Shown: positions 32,395 through 43,651 of the stretch, piece after piece
How the letters are laid out: each line of letters opens with the position of its first letter
How positions within the stretch are numbered: the first letter of the stretch is position 1
Source of the DNA: Phymatolithon calcareum
Taxonomy: Eukaryota; Rhodophyta; Florideophyceae; Hapalidiales
Direction: 5' to 3'
Assembly: GCA_977006965.1 (NCBI GenBank)
Contig: OZ345355.1
Location: 806,001 to 870,000, forward strand
Length of the DNA stretch: 64,000 nucleotides
The notes under the pieces: generated by a model
What the model was told of the DNA's origin: nothing
The model's database searches: none
What the model saw: the letters and a program-made list of their open reading frames with translations, nothing else
Program-made: the position numbers and the translations under genes

Positions 32395-32814
32395 AACAAA
32401 GTCGTTTTCACGGCATGGTTTGACAGCTAGCTCTTGTTTGGACGTGCGCGAAAAAGATTAGCGGATTCTTGTCATTTTTCATTAAAGAGAATATTCTACT
32501 CGTACACGATTTTGTTGATTGTGCAGATGGCATGCACTTCATTGCCCGTACGTGCCATGAATTCTATGCCATTATGTACTGCAAAACATTAATTCAGCGA
32601 TGTACTACAGAGCGAGCACGGAGTTACCTGAAAATACCATAATATACGTCAAAACCACTTGGTCTTTATTCATCCGAGGCAGTTTAGATTTGTTATACGA
32701 GTGATGGATGTACGAATCTCCCGTCTATCACGAGAAATGCGAGAAGGTGCGCGACGTCTGGTAGATTATCCTGAATCCTGAAATGACACAAAGTTTCTAC
32801 TAAAATCATATTTG
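32395..32814. other. Gap left of the KDZ-like transposase
   Basis: No gene. The left end of the large element, if it extends this far, should lie here or to the left, but I found no terminal repeat matching the far side near 41 kb. Confidence 0.3.
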
Positions 32815-35800
32815 TTACCCTTGTCGTGGTGGATATCCTTTCTCGCGTGTGAGGGCGAGAAATATACCCCCTTGGAGAGGAGATGTGAGGCCGACGTGCG
32901 CGACATATCTAGATTGTGGGAGGCTGGGAAGAGCACATTTCGCCTTATAACAATCATGAAGGACGCCGGCAGGGCGAATACTTCCATCCATCTTCAAGAA
33001 CGAGACCGAGTCTGAAAGTCGCACCTTGCAGCGGTAAAATCTTTCAGTGGGAGTGTTTGCGACATAGTTAGCTGTGTCAACGGGTAGAACATCGGCGAGG
33101 AAGAGCGCAGAACCCGCGGACGGCGTCAGAGAAACGAATTGTAGGGCGCACCAGAGTGAAGTTCCACTGTACTTCTCCCAATCTGATACGGTTTCCATGC
33201 AGTTGACTTGCACTACAAACGGCAAGTGGAACGATGGATCATTCGGGAAGTACGTCAACACTTGCAGTACATCATCTCGCTTGAATTGCAATCCAGAAAC
33301 GTTGTTCGGCTGAACAGAGGATAGACTCTCGCCAATCTGTATTTTGAAACCGCACAAATCTTCGTTATACGCACGTTGCAGGCTTGAAAACACAAAAGAC
33401 GCAGATGAAGGCTGACCATGGTCGCGCTAATTGCTATGTGCTATATTATTCAAACGCCAAGTATGGATCGTGCTCGTGGAATCGATTCGTGGAGAGAGAA
33501 CCGTGCGACCCATAGACAGAAGCTCGCGGGCAAAGCAGCGGAGAGGACCCATGATCCGATGTATTAGTTTGATACCGTTGTCAGTAGAATCCGGATCAAG
33601 AGTTAGCACGCGGTCTCGTCCCACCAAAAATCTAAGAAAGCCGCGAAGAGCCGACTTGTCCCCAGAGAGTGCACCGGTAACAAGCAAAGTTAATCGGCCT
33701 TTCCAGTCGTTGATCGCTGCACTTTGAACACTATGCAGTTGAATATTCTTGTTGTTGGACTGTTTTATAGCTCTCTTTAGGTCCTGGTGTGCTCGCTCCA
33801 GGACAAGCTCGCCCACCCGCCCAATGAAGCCAACCATCGGCAACGTTGTGTATACTAGCTCTCGCAGGCAATGAACATTAGGCTTATCGACTATTCGGAT
33901 TGCGGTCATAGTTTCCCGCTGTATTCTGATTAGTTCTGCTCTTTTTCGACGAGGCAGTCTGGGGTTGTCAAGAAGAAGCACATCCGAATCCTGCATACAA
34001 CATATGTCAGCAACTTTTCTCACATGTGCATCTGTCATGACTTGCAGGTGTCGAAGATGTTCCCGACCATGGTCTCTCTCAAAGGACTGCACCGCCCCAA
34101 ATCCGTCTCATGGCAATGAAGGAAGATAGAGCAGTCCGGACAAAAGTCTTCCACAGGACGCCACTAGACGTACTGCATCTCGACATTTAGCGGTCATAGG
34201 AGGAGCAGCCTGACTCTCCGAAATTCGCTCGCAAGTAGCATGAAACGCTGTTTCGGCAACGAGAGCTAAAGCGTACAGCTCGCTCATAGACATGTTAAAG
34301 AGTGCCTTTTTGTCATGATCAACAAGCCGGTTTTGTAGGAGAAGCTTCGCATCACTTAAATATGCAAGCATAAATGATTCAAACGCGTTTCTGTAGGCCG
34401 CCGATGGCAGCAATTTCAGTGAAAGGTTAAGGCAATCCCTGAAATGCCCAGTTAGAAGGTGATCAGGAGCTATGAAGCACGCAGCATATGGGTCTAGGTC
34501 ATGAGGAACTACTGGTTTTCCTTCTCTTGCCGTAGGAATGGAACGGTGCACAGACTGCATGGAGTTGCGGAACTGAATGAGAACGTTTGAACTGGACGTG
34601 GAACGTGGTTTCATGCTTAACAATCTGCATGCCTCAGCCTGAGCCCCGCAGTCTCGCACTGCTGTGTGCTGGAAAAAACCTCTCCGGGCATGAGACACCA
34701 AGCCATGGGCATGAGCCGTTGCAAATCGGCTACCAATCAGCGTACTGCTACCTCGACGGAAGCGGCATAGGTGACAACAAGATGTGGCGTTGTGACCCAG
34801 GACGTCAAGATAGTGGTTGAGTGCCGGTGTGTCACCGACAAATCCGACCAGGTCCAGGAAAATGCGGCGTCGTCGGCCATCTGCATCGTGTTCCACGAAG
34901 CCCTCTTTCATTTCCAGAAGCACATTGTCGAGTGTCGTCTGCAAGACAGATTCTCCTGAAACACCGGGCGGTGTGAGAGTTAGAACTCTCACTGCGCTGG
35001 ATGAGGATCGGGAGGCGATAGGAAGATTGAGACAAATCAAATAGAACCCATCACCGGAGGCCGATTTGCCAGTCTGCACCTCAATAGAGCAGAAAGCGGT
35101 AGATAAAGTAATCTTCTCCCGTTTCCAGAGTGCCGATACTTGGCACAGGAGAATACTTCGCGTATCCACGATTTCTCAAGTGCGGCGACAGCAAAGAAAC
35201 ATTCCGAACTGGCAGTATGTATAGGTCCGTTCTCGCAGAAGACATGGACGTGCAGAGAGCACGTAAACGAAGTTCTTCATCGTCATGCGGGATATTCGCA
35301 GATTCTGCGACATCAGTACCTCCAGGAATCCAAAAGATATGTCTGTTTCGTTCCTCGTTTTCCGTCCAAAACCGGCTGACGAGACAAATCCGCGCGCAGC
35401 GGTCCACACTAGTCAGCATCACATCCTGTGAAGATTTGATCTCGCCGTCGTAACAGGGGCGAAGAAAAACTACGTAGTCACCAGGATTTAGGATACTCTT
35501 CTTGAATCCCCGCCATGCCGCCTTTATCTGTATTCGCCTTTCCTTCATCGCTGCGCGTCGTGCTTTCAAGGCTTCAGTCATTCTCGGAGTAACTATCGTC
35601 TTGGGCAAATCGTTGTCGTCAGAAGCCACGTCAAGACACTGCACCTCTTCCTCATCCTCCACTGGCATTCGTGGAATGGCAACGGAGATAGTGTCAGCAG
35701 GCGTCGTGTAGCATACGTAATTAAAATGTTTGAAATAAGGACGTCGCGTTCGGATAGTGCATTTTCTGATACATCATCATTAAACTGCGGGTCGTCTTGT

Positions 35801-37142
35801 CGCTAACTGTGGTGCACTGTCCATGAATGTACTACTGTCCCGCGAAGGACTGTGTTCTGCGATTGCTGCTCTGCCGATGCGAAACATCGCATCACAGGCT
35901 CAGGAAGAGAGTCCGAAGTCATGAGTGTGACAGCGACTACGTCGTCAGTTTCCGCAAATGATGACGCATAGCTAGCGCCGATTGGGTCGTCCAAGGACAA
36001 AGCCTGCTGAGGTCCATAGAACCACTTCCTTGCCGAAACTAAGGGCCAGATATCTACACAATCAGATGTAGATAAGGCTGGAACGAGGGAGGAAGATCCT
36101 GATCGGCCTGCATGTGCAGCCGCGGAAGTAGACTGCATGAGGGACCACACAGGGCCGGTTGTCATGTCCGCGCGCGCATACTCGCTCGGAAAAATTATTT
36201 GAACCTTGCAGGTCGAAGCCCTTGTGCTTGCTCCAGCCTTGGATTGGTCTACATCAACCAGCACTTCAATAGCACTTGCTACCATTGATTTCATCAGGAT
36301 CGGTCGATAGCTTCTTTGCAGAGTACTGTAGTGCGGGAGAGCGCTCCCGCGTCTCGAGTCGTCCGAAGGTGATGTGGACGAAACAGGCTCCATTTTCCAT
36401 GATACCGCGTTACTTCGGACGACAGCGTCAACAAGTACTCGCATAGATTGGTACTGTGTCTTAGTGAGCCTGTTGGTGCCCTTGGTGAGTAAAAACCCCC
36501 CCACAACACCCTCCAATTCGCCAGTGGGAACTCTGAAGCGTAATTTAGTATGAGGTCTTCGGCGATATCGTCAGCATGAGTTGATCTTGGCAGCACCATG
36601 GGCATTTCTGCTGATATGGAATTTGGCGTCCCGGGTGCATCTTCATTTTCCGCTGTTCCAAGATCATGGAGCTCGGGGGGAGGGGGTGAAATAACTGGAC
36701 CGAGACTACGAGTGTCTGCAGCGCCGAAATGAGGAGATAGATACTGGTCACTCTCGCCCAAGCCTCCGAGTCGAGCTGAGACGCCCTCGGCGCTACTGCC
36801 TGATGGTGTGTCATTATTCCGTGAAATATCAGCGGGAACAACTCCTGGACTTGTAGCAGTGCTGGTGTGGATAGATTGTCCGAAGTTCAAACCAATGCTA
36901 TCGTCATAGGACGCATGGGCAGAAGCGGACGGTACTGGTCCTGCTCGTAGCGCTGCAGAAAGGCCGGGTACGGAATACCGAAATCTGCTCCTTCTTCTTC
37001 TCTTCTCGAGGGGCTTCATTGTATCAGGTTTTGCAGCACGTTTATGAATTCTGGCGCGCAGACAAGCTGCCAATTCTGCAAAAAATTCTGAGACGTATTC
37101 GAAAGTGCAGCTTTTCGCGCATAAGAATGCATCTAGACGCAC
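32815..37142 (-). pseudogene. KDZ/Plavaka-like large transposase, broken
   Basis: About 1,400 codons on the minus strand, read through lesions. The N-terminal part (37142-36480) is low-complexity with a basic cluster (KPLEKRRRRSRF). After a frameshift come the 35803-36516 part (LVSARKWFYGPQ) and, shifted again, a segment leading into MPVEDEEEV. A frameshift near 35150 leads to LTLTPPGVSGESVL, FLDLVGFVGDTPALN, LGHNATSCCHLCRF, HDLDPYAACFIAPDHLLTGH and LPMVGFIGRVGELVLERAHQ. The blocks GDTPA..., C..C and ...ERAHQ.LKRAI are typical of Plavaka/TNP2-type DDE transposases. Between 35169 and 32815 the frame is one, broken only by stops at 34108 and 33427. Two unrecognised ORFs lie just to the right and may belong to the same element. 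Confidence 0.65.
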
Positions 37143-37540
37143 TTAAAGTCAAAATTCGTGCATGCTCTGGGTTGCATCGGCGTCGCTGCGATCTACTAGT
37201 CTCCGATACTTATGGTGCTATGTATATTATTGAGGCTAAATAGTGTCGTCGGGGAGCATTTGCCTCCGATATTTGTGTTGGCATTCTAATTACCCATGCA
37301 AATCTCATACAAATTTAGTTATCGATGCATGTTTTTCTTCGACGACCATAATTACGCCCAGAAGTATCGTCGAGTCGAGGGCGGAACGCCTCAAGTGTAA
37401 CAGTCGACAGTAAGTCATACTTTTCTCGGAAGCTTTACCGCACACGATTACTCAGGCCTGCCTGAGTGAATTCACTCCTTTAATGGATCGATGCTTCTTG
37501 CTCTCTTTCTGGAGATTGAAAGCTGAATCTGCTTGTATCA
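37143..37540. promoter_or_regulatory. Divergent spacer between transposase and ORF
   Basis: About 400 bases between the start of the minus-strand transposase and the start of the plus-strand 414-residue ORF. Any promoters of both should lie here. No motif was recognised, so this is positional inference only. Confidence 0.3.
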
Positions 37541-38785
37541 ATGGCCCCCGAGCGCCATGGTGATTGTATAGAAGAGCGTGAAATCGAGTTTAATGCTGCT
37601 TCTCCTTCGTCACGCATGTTGTCGCCAGTGCCGCCGCGTGACGTCGCACCAGGCAGTGTTCGTCACAGAACGATAACCACTCCAGCCTCACTCGATGACG
37701 ATGGCACACGAAAGCGCAAGAAGGATCTGGATGAACTAAGGATGTCCCACATTGGCCTCTCTGTTCAGGTAGCACAGCTTGCTGCAGAGCTTCGATCTAC
37801 TATGCGTCTTGCGCAGGACACTCATGGCCTGGTTCGCGGTCCATGCTCTATTTCTGAGCGTTCACTTCACCGAGCGATGCTTTTCGCAAACATTGCGGTT
37901 GTTCAAGCGCTAGAGAGCTCACATCCGGAGTTCTCTAAAACGTACTCGGCACTATGTCCTGCCAAATGCGTTCGTCAGATCACTTTGAGGTCCAAGCGCT
38001 CGGACTGTACCTTGTTCGATATCAGACTAATGATATCTCATTTCATGCGCCAAGTTCCGCTGAGAACCACAATTTCTCCATCGGCTCTCCTGACGATGAA
38101 GTCTTCAACAAGGCATCAATCTATTATTGAAGTAGCGTTTCCAACATTTGCCGACCTCTGTGACTCTTTGATGATTTCCGGAGAGCACAGGGAGGCAGGT
38201 GTTTACAGAGAAAGAGCTGTTAACTACAGATCGAGCCGTGTTTTGCGTCGTGTGCAAGTTCTTGGCGTTGAAACGACCCGCAGCGAATCACTGGACGACG
38301 GGGAATCTGAAACAAAGCGTAAACTTCTGTTGGCCAGAAGCATGCCAACAGAAAGAGATGCACCTGAACAGGAAGTGCACGTTCTACTACAACAGTCAAC
38401 AACCTGGTCTGACAATACCTGGGACGACAAGTTTGTCTACAAAGAAGAAGACATAGCGCAAGTAAGAGACTTTGCTATGACTACACTGATGGACGAGGAA
38501 CCCAGTTCATCAAGTAGAAGGAACAAGAAACCGTGCAAATCAAAGGTGGAGCAAGCGTTTGTGTTGAGATGGGAGAGATGCACAATCAGCCCTCATCCGA
38601 GCGACGCCGATCCACATCTTATTCCTGGTTCATTGCGTCTCTATTTTACTGCTGTTGTGGTGAGGTCTGTGATTCTTGTAGAGTCAACACAAGCGATTTT
38701 TAACTCAGAATTGAACGGAAGGACACTGCAAGATATTCTATGCACTTCATCCAAAGCCGACTGCATCAATCGTAATACATCATAG
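37541..38785 (+). CDS. Unrecognised 414-residue protein
   Basis: Intact ORF from the ATG at 37541. Residues 1-65 are Ser/Pro-rich with a basic patch (GTRKRKKDLDELR). Residues about 66-95 look like a coiled coil (ELRMSHIGLSVQVAQLAAEL). A mixed alpha/beta-looking middle follows, then a charged, Ser-rich region around residue 325 (EEPSSSSRRNKKPCKSK), and a C-terminal segment with a hydrophobic strand (LYFTAVVVRSVILVES). No family is known to me. It is divergent from the KDZ-like transposase and convergent with the 540-residue ORF. Being open while the adjacent transposase is broken could mean selection, youth or chance. Confidence 0.5.
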   Translation: MAPERHGDCIEEREIEFNAASPSSRMLSPVPPRDVAPGSVRHRTITTPASLDDDGTRKRKKDLDELRMSHIGLSVQVAQLAAELRSTMRLAQDTHGLVRGPCSISERSLHRAMLFANIAVVQALESSHPEFSKTYSALCPAKCVRQITLRSKRSDCTLFDIRLMISHFMRQVPLRTTISPSALLTMKSSTRHQSIIEVAFPTFADLCDSLMISGEHREAGVYRERAVNYRSSRVLRRVQVLGVETTRSESLDDGESETKRKLLLARSMPTERDAPEQEVHVLLQQSTTWSDNTWDDKFVYKEEDIAQVRDFAMTTLMDEEPSSSSRRNKKPCKSKVEQAFVLRWERCTISPHPSDADPHLIPGSLRLYFTAVVVRSVILVESTQAIFNSELNGRTLQDILCTSSKADCINRNTS

Positions 38786-38994
38786 ATTCCCTCTCACCTT
38801 GAGGTTCTGTTTGCTTACTATATCATCGAACCACTTTCAAAAGCACCAAGTACTCCGCACTAGAGATTTAAAAGTCGCAAAATGTAATAAAAAACTCCGA
38901 GACTGATAGACGTTCAAAAACAATACTTTATGCCACTAGACGTAACTATCACTGCAAGAATGACTCTCGCAGGCTCCGAGACGAACGCATCCGT
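38786..38994. other. Convergent 3' spacer
   Basis: About 210 AT-rich bases between the stops of two convergent ORFs. It contains A-rich runs on both strands that could serve as polyadenylation regions. Confidence 0.35.
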
Positions 38995-40617
38995 TTAGTT
39001 TGCCCTCTGGCGCTCCCTGTCAAGGAGCTGCTTGCGATAGTCTGCCAGCGACATTTTGAGTGTCTCTTCACGGTACGCCTGCGCTGAGCCTGGCCCGAAG
39101 TTTGCATTTTCCTTGGCGACGAAAGAAGACGCATGTGTAACATTGTCTCTGTCCATGTCATCGCATGATACCTTTCCGAGAGCAATTCTCTCCATCTCGC
39201 AAAGAGGTTCTCCAAGGCTTCGCCTTATAAGACCTCGAATTCCAATCGCTAGGATATGGAAAGCCCGAATTGAGAGCTCGGAAAGCCGCATCACTTCATT
39301 GATGCCGGAAGTACACAGCGCTGCTGACATGATAGTAGCTGCTACTTGGTGCAGGCTCACGGAAGCTTCCGTCGGCCACGTTTCCGGCACGGTCGCATAT
39401 TCTGAGTTGTTCCGATCCACGCCTTTGATTTCGCGAGGATACCTTAGCCTTATATTAAGGCTCGGAAACGCTAGCGCCAAGTCCATCAAAAGATCTTCAT
39501 TACTCTTGTTTAGGCCTTCGTCGCTCTGGTCCGCCGTGAAGGTCTTCTTCACATCCCAAATTGTGTTCCTGATATCATCAGGTATTACAGTTTCATGATG
39601 AGATCCTGGGGTGCAAAATACAATTTCGTATCCCCTACGCTTCCCCTCTTCCAGTCCGAGCTCACGGATAATCTCAACAACACACATGACTTCGCCGATA
39701 AACCTCTTACGGGACTCCGCACGTCCGTGCGTCCAGTTTCGGCTCAGAATGCCTTTCAACTGCTTCACAGCGTAGTCGCGAAGGACTTCGTACTCATCCC
39801 TTGGGTCCACATCATACCGAATGCGCTTGCGTTTGTCTCGAAAATCAGAAGCCATGTCCTTCGCCATTTCCTCTGTCGTTTCCGCGTCCTGCACAACTTC
39901 GCTCACATACGAAAACCTCGTATCCGGTCCTCCAAATGAGTCCATCCATGCAGGCTCAGTCCGATGGTTGACCCTCTCCTCCGGTGGAGCGTCAGCTTTG
40001 TCGAAATCTTCTTCTCTGACGGAGAGGATAGTGCTGGTGATAACTCTTCGCGTGCAGAAGGACCACAGCTTACCCAGCTTCCCATGATATCGAATCCACT
40101 GGTGCTTTGACTCCACAGAAAAGAAAAGAACAGATAGGCCAGACACGCCTCTCATCAGTTCCATATGCCGTCCCATAATTTCCCTTGCTTCGTCATTCAT
40201 CCACGGCTTGATTGGTTCTCCGCGGGTTCCAATGTCTTGCGTAAACGCAAGGATTGTGACCAAAACGCTCCACTTCACCGCAAAGGGCTTCCGGTCCTTT
40301 GCAAACAAAGCATCGAGATACGTAAGTTTGTCGGCACTGGGAGCCCTACGACGCTTCCGCGTTGTTGTGGACGGGCCTTCGGATCGCGGGCGCGAGTTGC
40401 TTCTATTGAGTTGGTCGGCTACAACGCTAGTGCTCAAAACCTCGCGAATCTTCTCGGCAATCTCGTCCGCCAATCTGTCTATTTTTTCTGACCATGCGGT
40501 CGTGGTTCTTGAGAGCCTGGATTGTGCTCCTTCGATACGTCTGAAATTCCAGGAACAGAGCTCCAATACTCGCTGTTTGCGGAGTTTCGCTTCGGTCGGC
40601 TGTACTGCGGTTGTCAT
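38995..40617 (-). CDS. Unrecognised 540-residue protein
   Basis: Intact ORF from the ATG at 40615-40617. There is a charged helical region around residues 40-65 (EKIDRLADEIAEKIREVL) and a basic stretch (TTRKRRRAPS) near residue 87. A long globular part follows (KWSVLVTILAFTQDI, RDYAVKQLKGILSRNW, EVMCVVEIIRELGLEEG), and then a helical C-terminus. No family is recognised, and I see no homology to the 414-residue neighbour. Another frame from 40774 to about 40490 (MDPQGPQSLPHSP..., then LFLEFQTYRRSTIQAL) looks like a natural N-terminus. A frameshift near 40480 may therefore have replaced the true start. Confidence 0.5.
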   Translation of the reverse strand: MTTAVQPTEAKLRKQRVLELCSWNFRRIEGAQSRLSRTTTAWSEKIDRLADEIAEKIREVLSTSVVADQLNRSNSRPRSEGPSTTTRKRRRAPSADKLTYLDALFAKDRKPFAVKWSVLVTILAFTQDIGTRGEPIKPWMNDEAREIMGRHMELMRGVSGLSVLFFSVESKHQWIRYHGKLGKLWSFCTRRVITSTILSVREEDFDKADAPPEERVNHRTEPAWMDSFGGPDTRFSYVSEVVQDAETTEEMAKDMASDFRDKRKRIRYDVDPRDEYEVLRDYAVKQLKGILSRNWTHGRAESRKRFIGEVMCVVEIIRELGLEEGKRRGYEIVFCTPGSHHETVIPDDIRNTIWDVKKTFTADQSDEGLNKSNEDLLMDLALAFPSLNIRLRYPREIKGVDRNNSEYATVPETWPTEASVSLHQVAATIMSAALCTSGINEVMRLSELSIRAFHILAIGIRGLIRRSLGEPLCEMERIALGKVSCDDMDRDNVTHASSFVAKENANFGPGSAQAYREETLKMSLADYRKQLLDRERQRAN

Positions 40618-40774
40618 CCGCCGGGCTGTGAGGTAGCGACTGGGGTCCTTGTGGATCCATGTTCCTCGTCAGACCTCGCACAGGCTGCGACGAAAGTTTT
40701 CCTGTGGCTTCGGAACAGGTTACTGGTTGTGATAGCGCTCGCGTGTCCTGCACACGGTATCGTTTGCACGGCAC

Positions 40775-41943
40775 TGCAACCTAACATATCCACCAGGAGG
40801 GCCCTGGGAGTTGTGCTTGCAGACTTCCCGCCAGTCCTACAGACCCGGCTACAAGCCCTAAATCCTATGATCTGTTTATGAGGTCTATTTCTGGATATAT
40901 CAACAACGGGATCGATCCTGGTATCCACAAAAATGTGAATGTTTATCCAATCACGCTCGAGTGTGATCTAGAACGCCTGCTTCCAATTCAAGGCCGCATT
41001 GCAGGACTAATACCGCTTACTGTTCGAGCGCCATATTTCGCACTCATATTAGTGCTAAATATGCGATTCGAACGGTACAAAAATTAGTACTGCACTCATG
41101 GTCTTCCTTACAGTTCTGATTTTGTGCGGCTCAACAAAAGCATGTACATACGATTGGGCTCTGCCGCCTAACGTAGTGCGCAGCGCCAGATCATAAATAA
41201 TCTGACCCTTGAGTCATAACTGCAGCTAAGATTTCATGTAATTCTGCCGGGTATGAATTGCATGCAAGCAGTATTACTTATTCGTAATATCTGCCTTTAC
41301 AGTGCATGCATTCTGTAAGAGTAGGTAAAGCTCATATGCGTATTTACAGACGGCCGGCGACAGCTGTCGATGCGCTGATGCGCCGCTCGCACAAGACCGC
41401 TATATAACGATCGACAGTGCCGGCTGTGAAAGGCTTACCTTGGCACATCTATCGCAAATCTGTTCCATCCTGCGTTCTTGCCTAATATCTTACCTAGCGC
41501 AAGAACAGATACCAATACAATCCATTGTTCGTGCGATAAACGCGATTGTAATGCACATGCATTAAGGAGTTGAGCCATTCCTCTCGAACTGATTTGGAAT
41601 CTCGTCCGATTTCCTTCCCGGTACGCGTCTCCTTGTTCCTGGACTTTCATTGCGACCTCACGATGCCTGCATTCCTACTCACTCCCTAATTTGTTTTCCC
41701 ATACTGCCCACATTGAGCGCCGACCTTCACGATTTTTGGTCACACATTTGCGTTCTCCCAACAAGTTCCGATCAGAGATTGAGGCCTTGCAGGTCCCTAT
41801 ATGGCGTTTAAAGACATTTTCAAACGCTAATGCATACGATGTGCCCATGTACGTTGTCCATTTATTTCGCTTGCGATTTGCATTTATATTCCCGACTCTA
41901 ATTGGATCTGTTTCCTCCTGACCTCCTGCCCTTCAGTTATCCA
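40775..41943. other. Intergenic with a foldback
   Basis: No recognised gene. An imperfect inverted repeat lies at 41022-41073. A minus-strand ORF at 41435-41650 has no motif. The right end of the KDZ-like element, if real, should lie in this stretch, but no terminal repeat was identified. Confidence 0.35.
41022..41073. repeat. Imperfect 23-bp inverted repeat
   Basis: Arms run from GTTCGAGCGCCATATTT inward and, on the other side, to AAATATGCGATTCGAAC, with about five mismatches and a short AT loop. It could be a terminator-like hairpin or part of an element end. Confidence 0.6.
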
Positions 41944-42361
41944 GTCATTGTGCTTCGTATTCGACACAGAATATGAACAAGTGCGTTTTTATCCCCACTG
42001 TGTGTATATTGGAATTCTCTCCGTGCATAGGCTAACTCGCGATCTCGAACACTCGCATTTTCAGGTCTCTCCTTTGCTTTTTTGCTACGAATCCAATGGT
42101 TCTTTTGCTCAGTGCTGGCGCTGCAAAATGTTCCGCAGTCATGACCGTTTTGGTCACTGTGCTTCGCAATGGACACAGATTATCAACAGGTGCGTTTTTT
42201 ATCCCCACTGCGTGTATTTTGGAATTCTCTCCATGCATAGGGTAACTCTCGACCTCGAGTATCCGCGTTTTCAGTTTTCTGCTTTAATTTTTTTGCCACG
42301 AATAGTGCGACTTCGTCATTTCCCATGGTTCTTTTTTCAGTGCTCGTGATTCAAAACGTTC
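41944..42361. repeat. Tandem duplication, period 209 bp
   Basis: Units start at 41944 and 42153 (GTCA(T/C)TGTGCTTCG). They share blocks such as TATCCCCACTG.GTGTAT and GGAATTCTCTCC.TGCATAGG. The first unit reads CWRCKMFRSHDRFGHC on the plus strand, faintly like a zinc knuckle, but the second unit does not keep the frame, so coding is doubtful. Confidence 0.75.
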
Positions 42362-42674
42362 GGAAAGTCATTAACGCTTTCCACGGTGCAGTCGATCTCA
42401 CCGTTCCTATTAAATAGATAAAGATCAATTCTTTATAAAAATTCATTCTATGCCGATACAATAGTCGAATCGATGTGCACTGTTCCCTCATTGTAGTGCA
42501 TGCACTATCCGTGCTGTATCTGAAAGATCTCTTGTTTAAAAGGGTAAATATCCCGCAATATGCACTTTGTCCGGTTCTGTGTCGGTGGCGATCACAGCTG
42601 TCGACTCGACGACACAATAAATGTCGTGAACTGCAGTGTCGGGTCCGACGATACCGTCGGTGACCATCCTAGAT

Positions 42675-42977
42675 CACCACCTGTGGTATAGTGGTAAAAC
42701 TGCCTCCGCGCACCTGTGCGCTTATTTCGGTATGATACAGGCAGGAATGTTTGGGTCGCCGGTTCGAGTCCTGTCACAAGCAAGAATTGAATTAACGTTC
42801 CGCAAAGGGCACACGGATGTCGCCGTGGAGTGGTGTGCAGCAGTACTAGCGCGAAGCAGATACGCGAGTACCAGGAATGGATCCATATCAGGAACATTTA
42901 GAGGACCCCTAGATGTTGAATAATGTACACTTTGTGTAATTCGAATAACCTGCAATAAACAAACAAACAAACAAACA
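42675..42977 (+). mobile_element. tRNA-derived SINE, copy 2
   Basis: A 303-bp insertion flanked by a perfect 13-bp target duplication, GACCATCCTAGAT (42662-42674 and 42978-42990). It has an A box (TGGTATAGTGG, 42684-42694), a perfect B box (GGTTCGAGTCC, 42761-42771), a body shared with copy 1 at 993-1273, and an (AAAC)n tail. The boxes are farther apart than in a plain tRNA. CTGCCT and AGGCAG between them could form an anticodon stem around a long loop, as if the parent tRNA had an intron. It is non-coding and was mobilised by a LINE. Confidence 0.9.
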
Positions 42978-42990
42978 GACCATCCTAGAT

Positions 42991-43651
42991 GTCGGTATGG
43001 CGACTTATTTGTCGTCGGACACATGATGCATATGCCATGTGTCCCGTCGATGAAACGTGTGCCAACGCTAAAGCTCACTAAGTCTTAAATTTACATCGGC
43101 ACCGACGAAAAAATTATGATTCCCTCGACTTTGAATTAACTGCCTCATTCGTCGTCCCGGTAGGCCAAATGCTCCTCCAGTGTCGGATTTTTTAACAATG
43201 GGCCGGAAAATGTAATGCTGAAAAAATAGCTGAATGTACACGAAGTATTATATATATTTATTTTTACAATATTGAATTTTTTAAATATGCATGTTACGGA
43301 ACTTCAAAACACGTTGATGATTGTGATTTACAGATTAAGTTATTATTTGATCCAGCTATCACAGCGGGAGTGACTATTGATGTCCCCGATGCGAAAACAT
43401 TACAGCTACTTGAAGATATACAGTATTTTTGAAGTATTGGCGTTTCGAAAAGCACACGTGGAAGTTTTTGCGTTCAAAAGATGAGCATCAAAGCAATTCG
43501 ACATGACAACAGCACGTCTCATTATTTGTTAAATCATTTCTTCATCTGTTGATTCTTTTTGATGCTACCGAAACCCCATATAACGGTAAATACCATAAAT
43601 AACAAAAGTTATGGAATTAAAGTAATGGAACTCAAGTTATGGAATTTAAAG
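42991..43651. other. AT-rich spacer
   Basis: No gene seen. Near 43600-43651 there is a short imperfect repeat of GTTATGGAATT.AAAG. The block ends where repeat R begins. Confidence 0.4.

Noticed and set aside
42592-42897. Minus-strand ORF with a protein-like string GLEPATQTFL
   Set aside because: It is the antisense of the SINE's tRNA promoter boxes; the string comes from the B box. The same occurs in copy 1.
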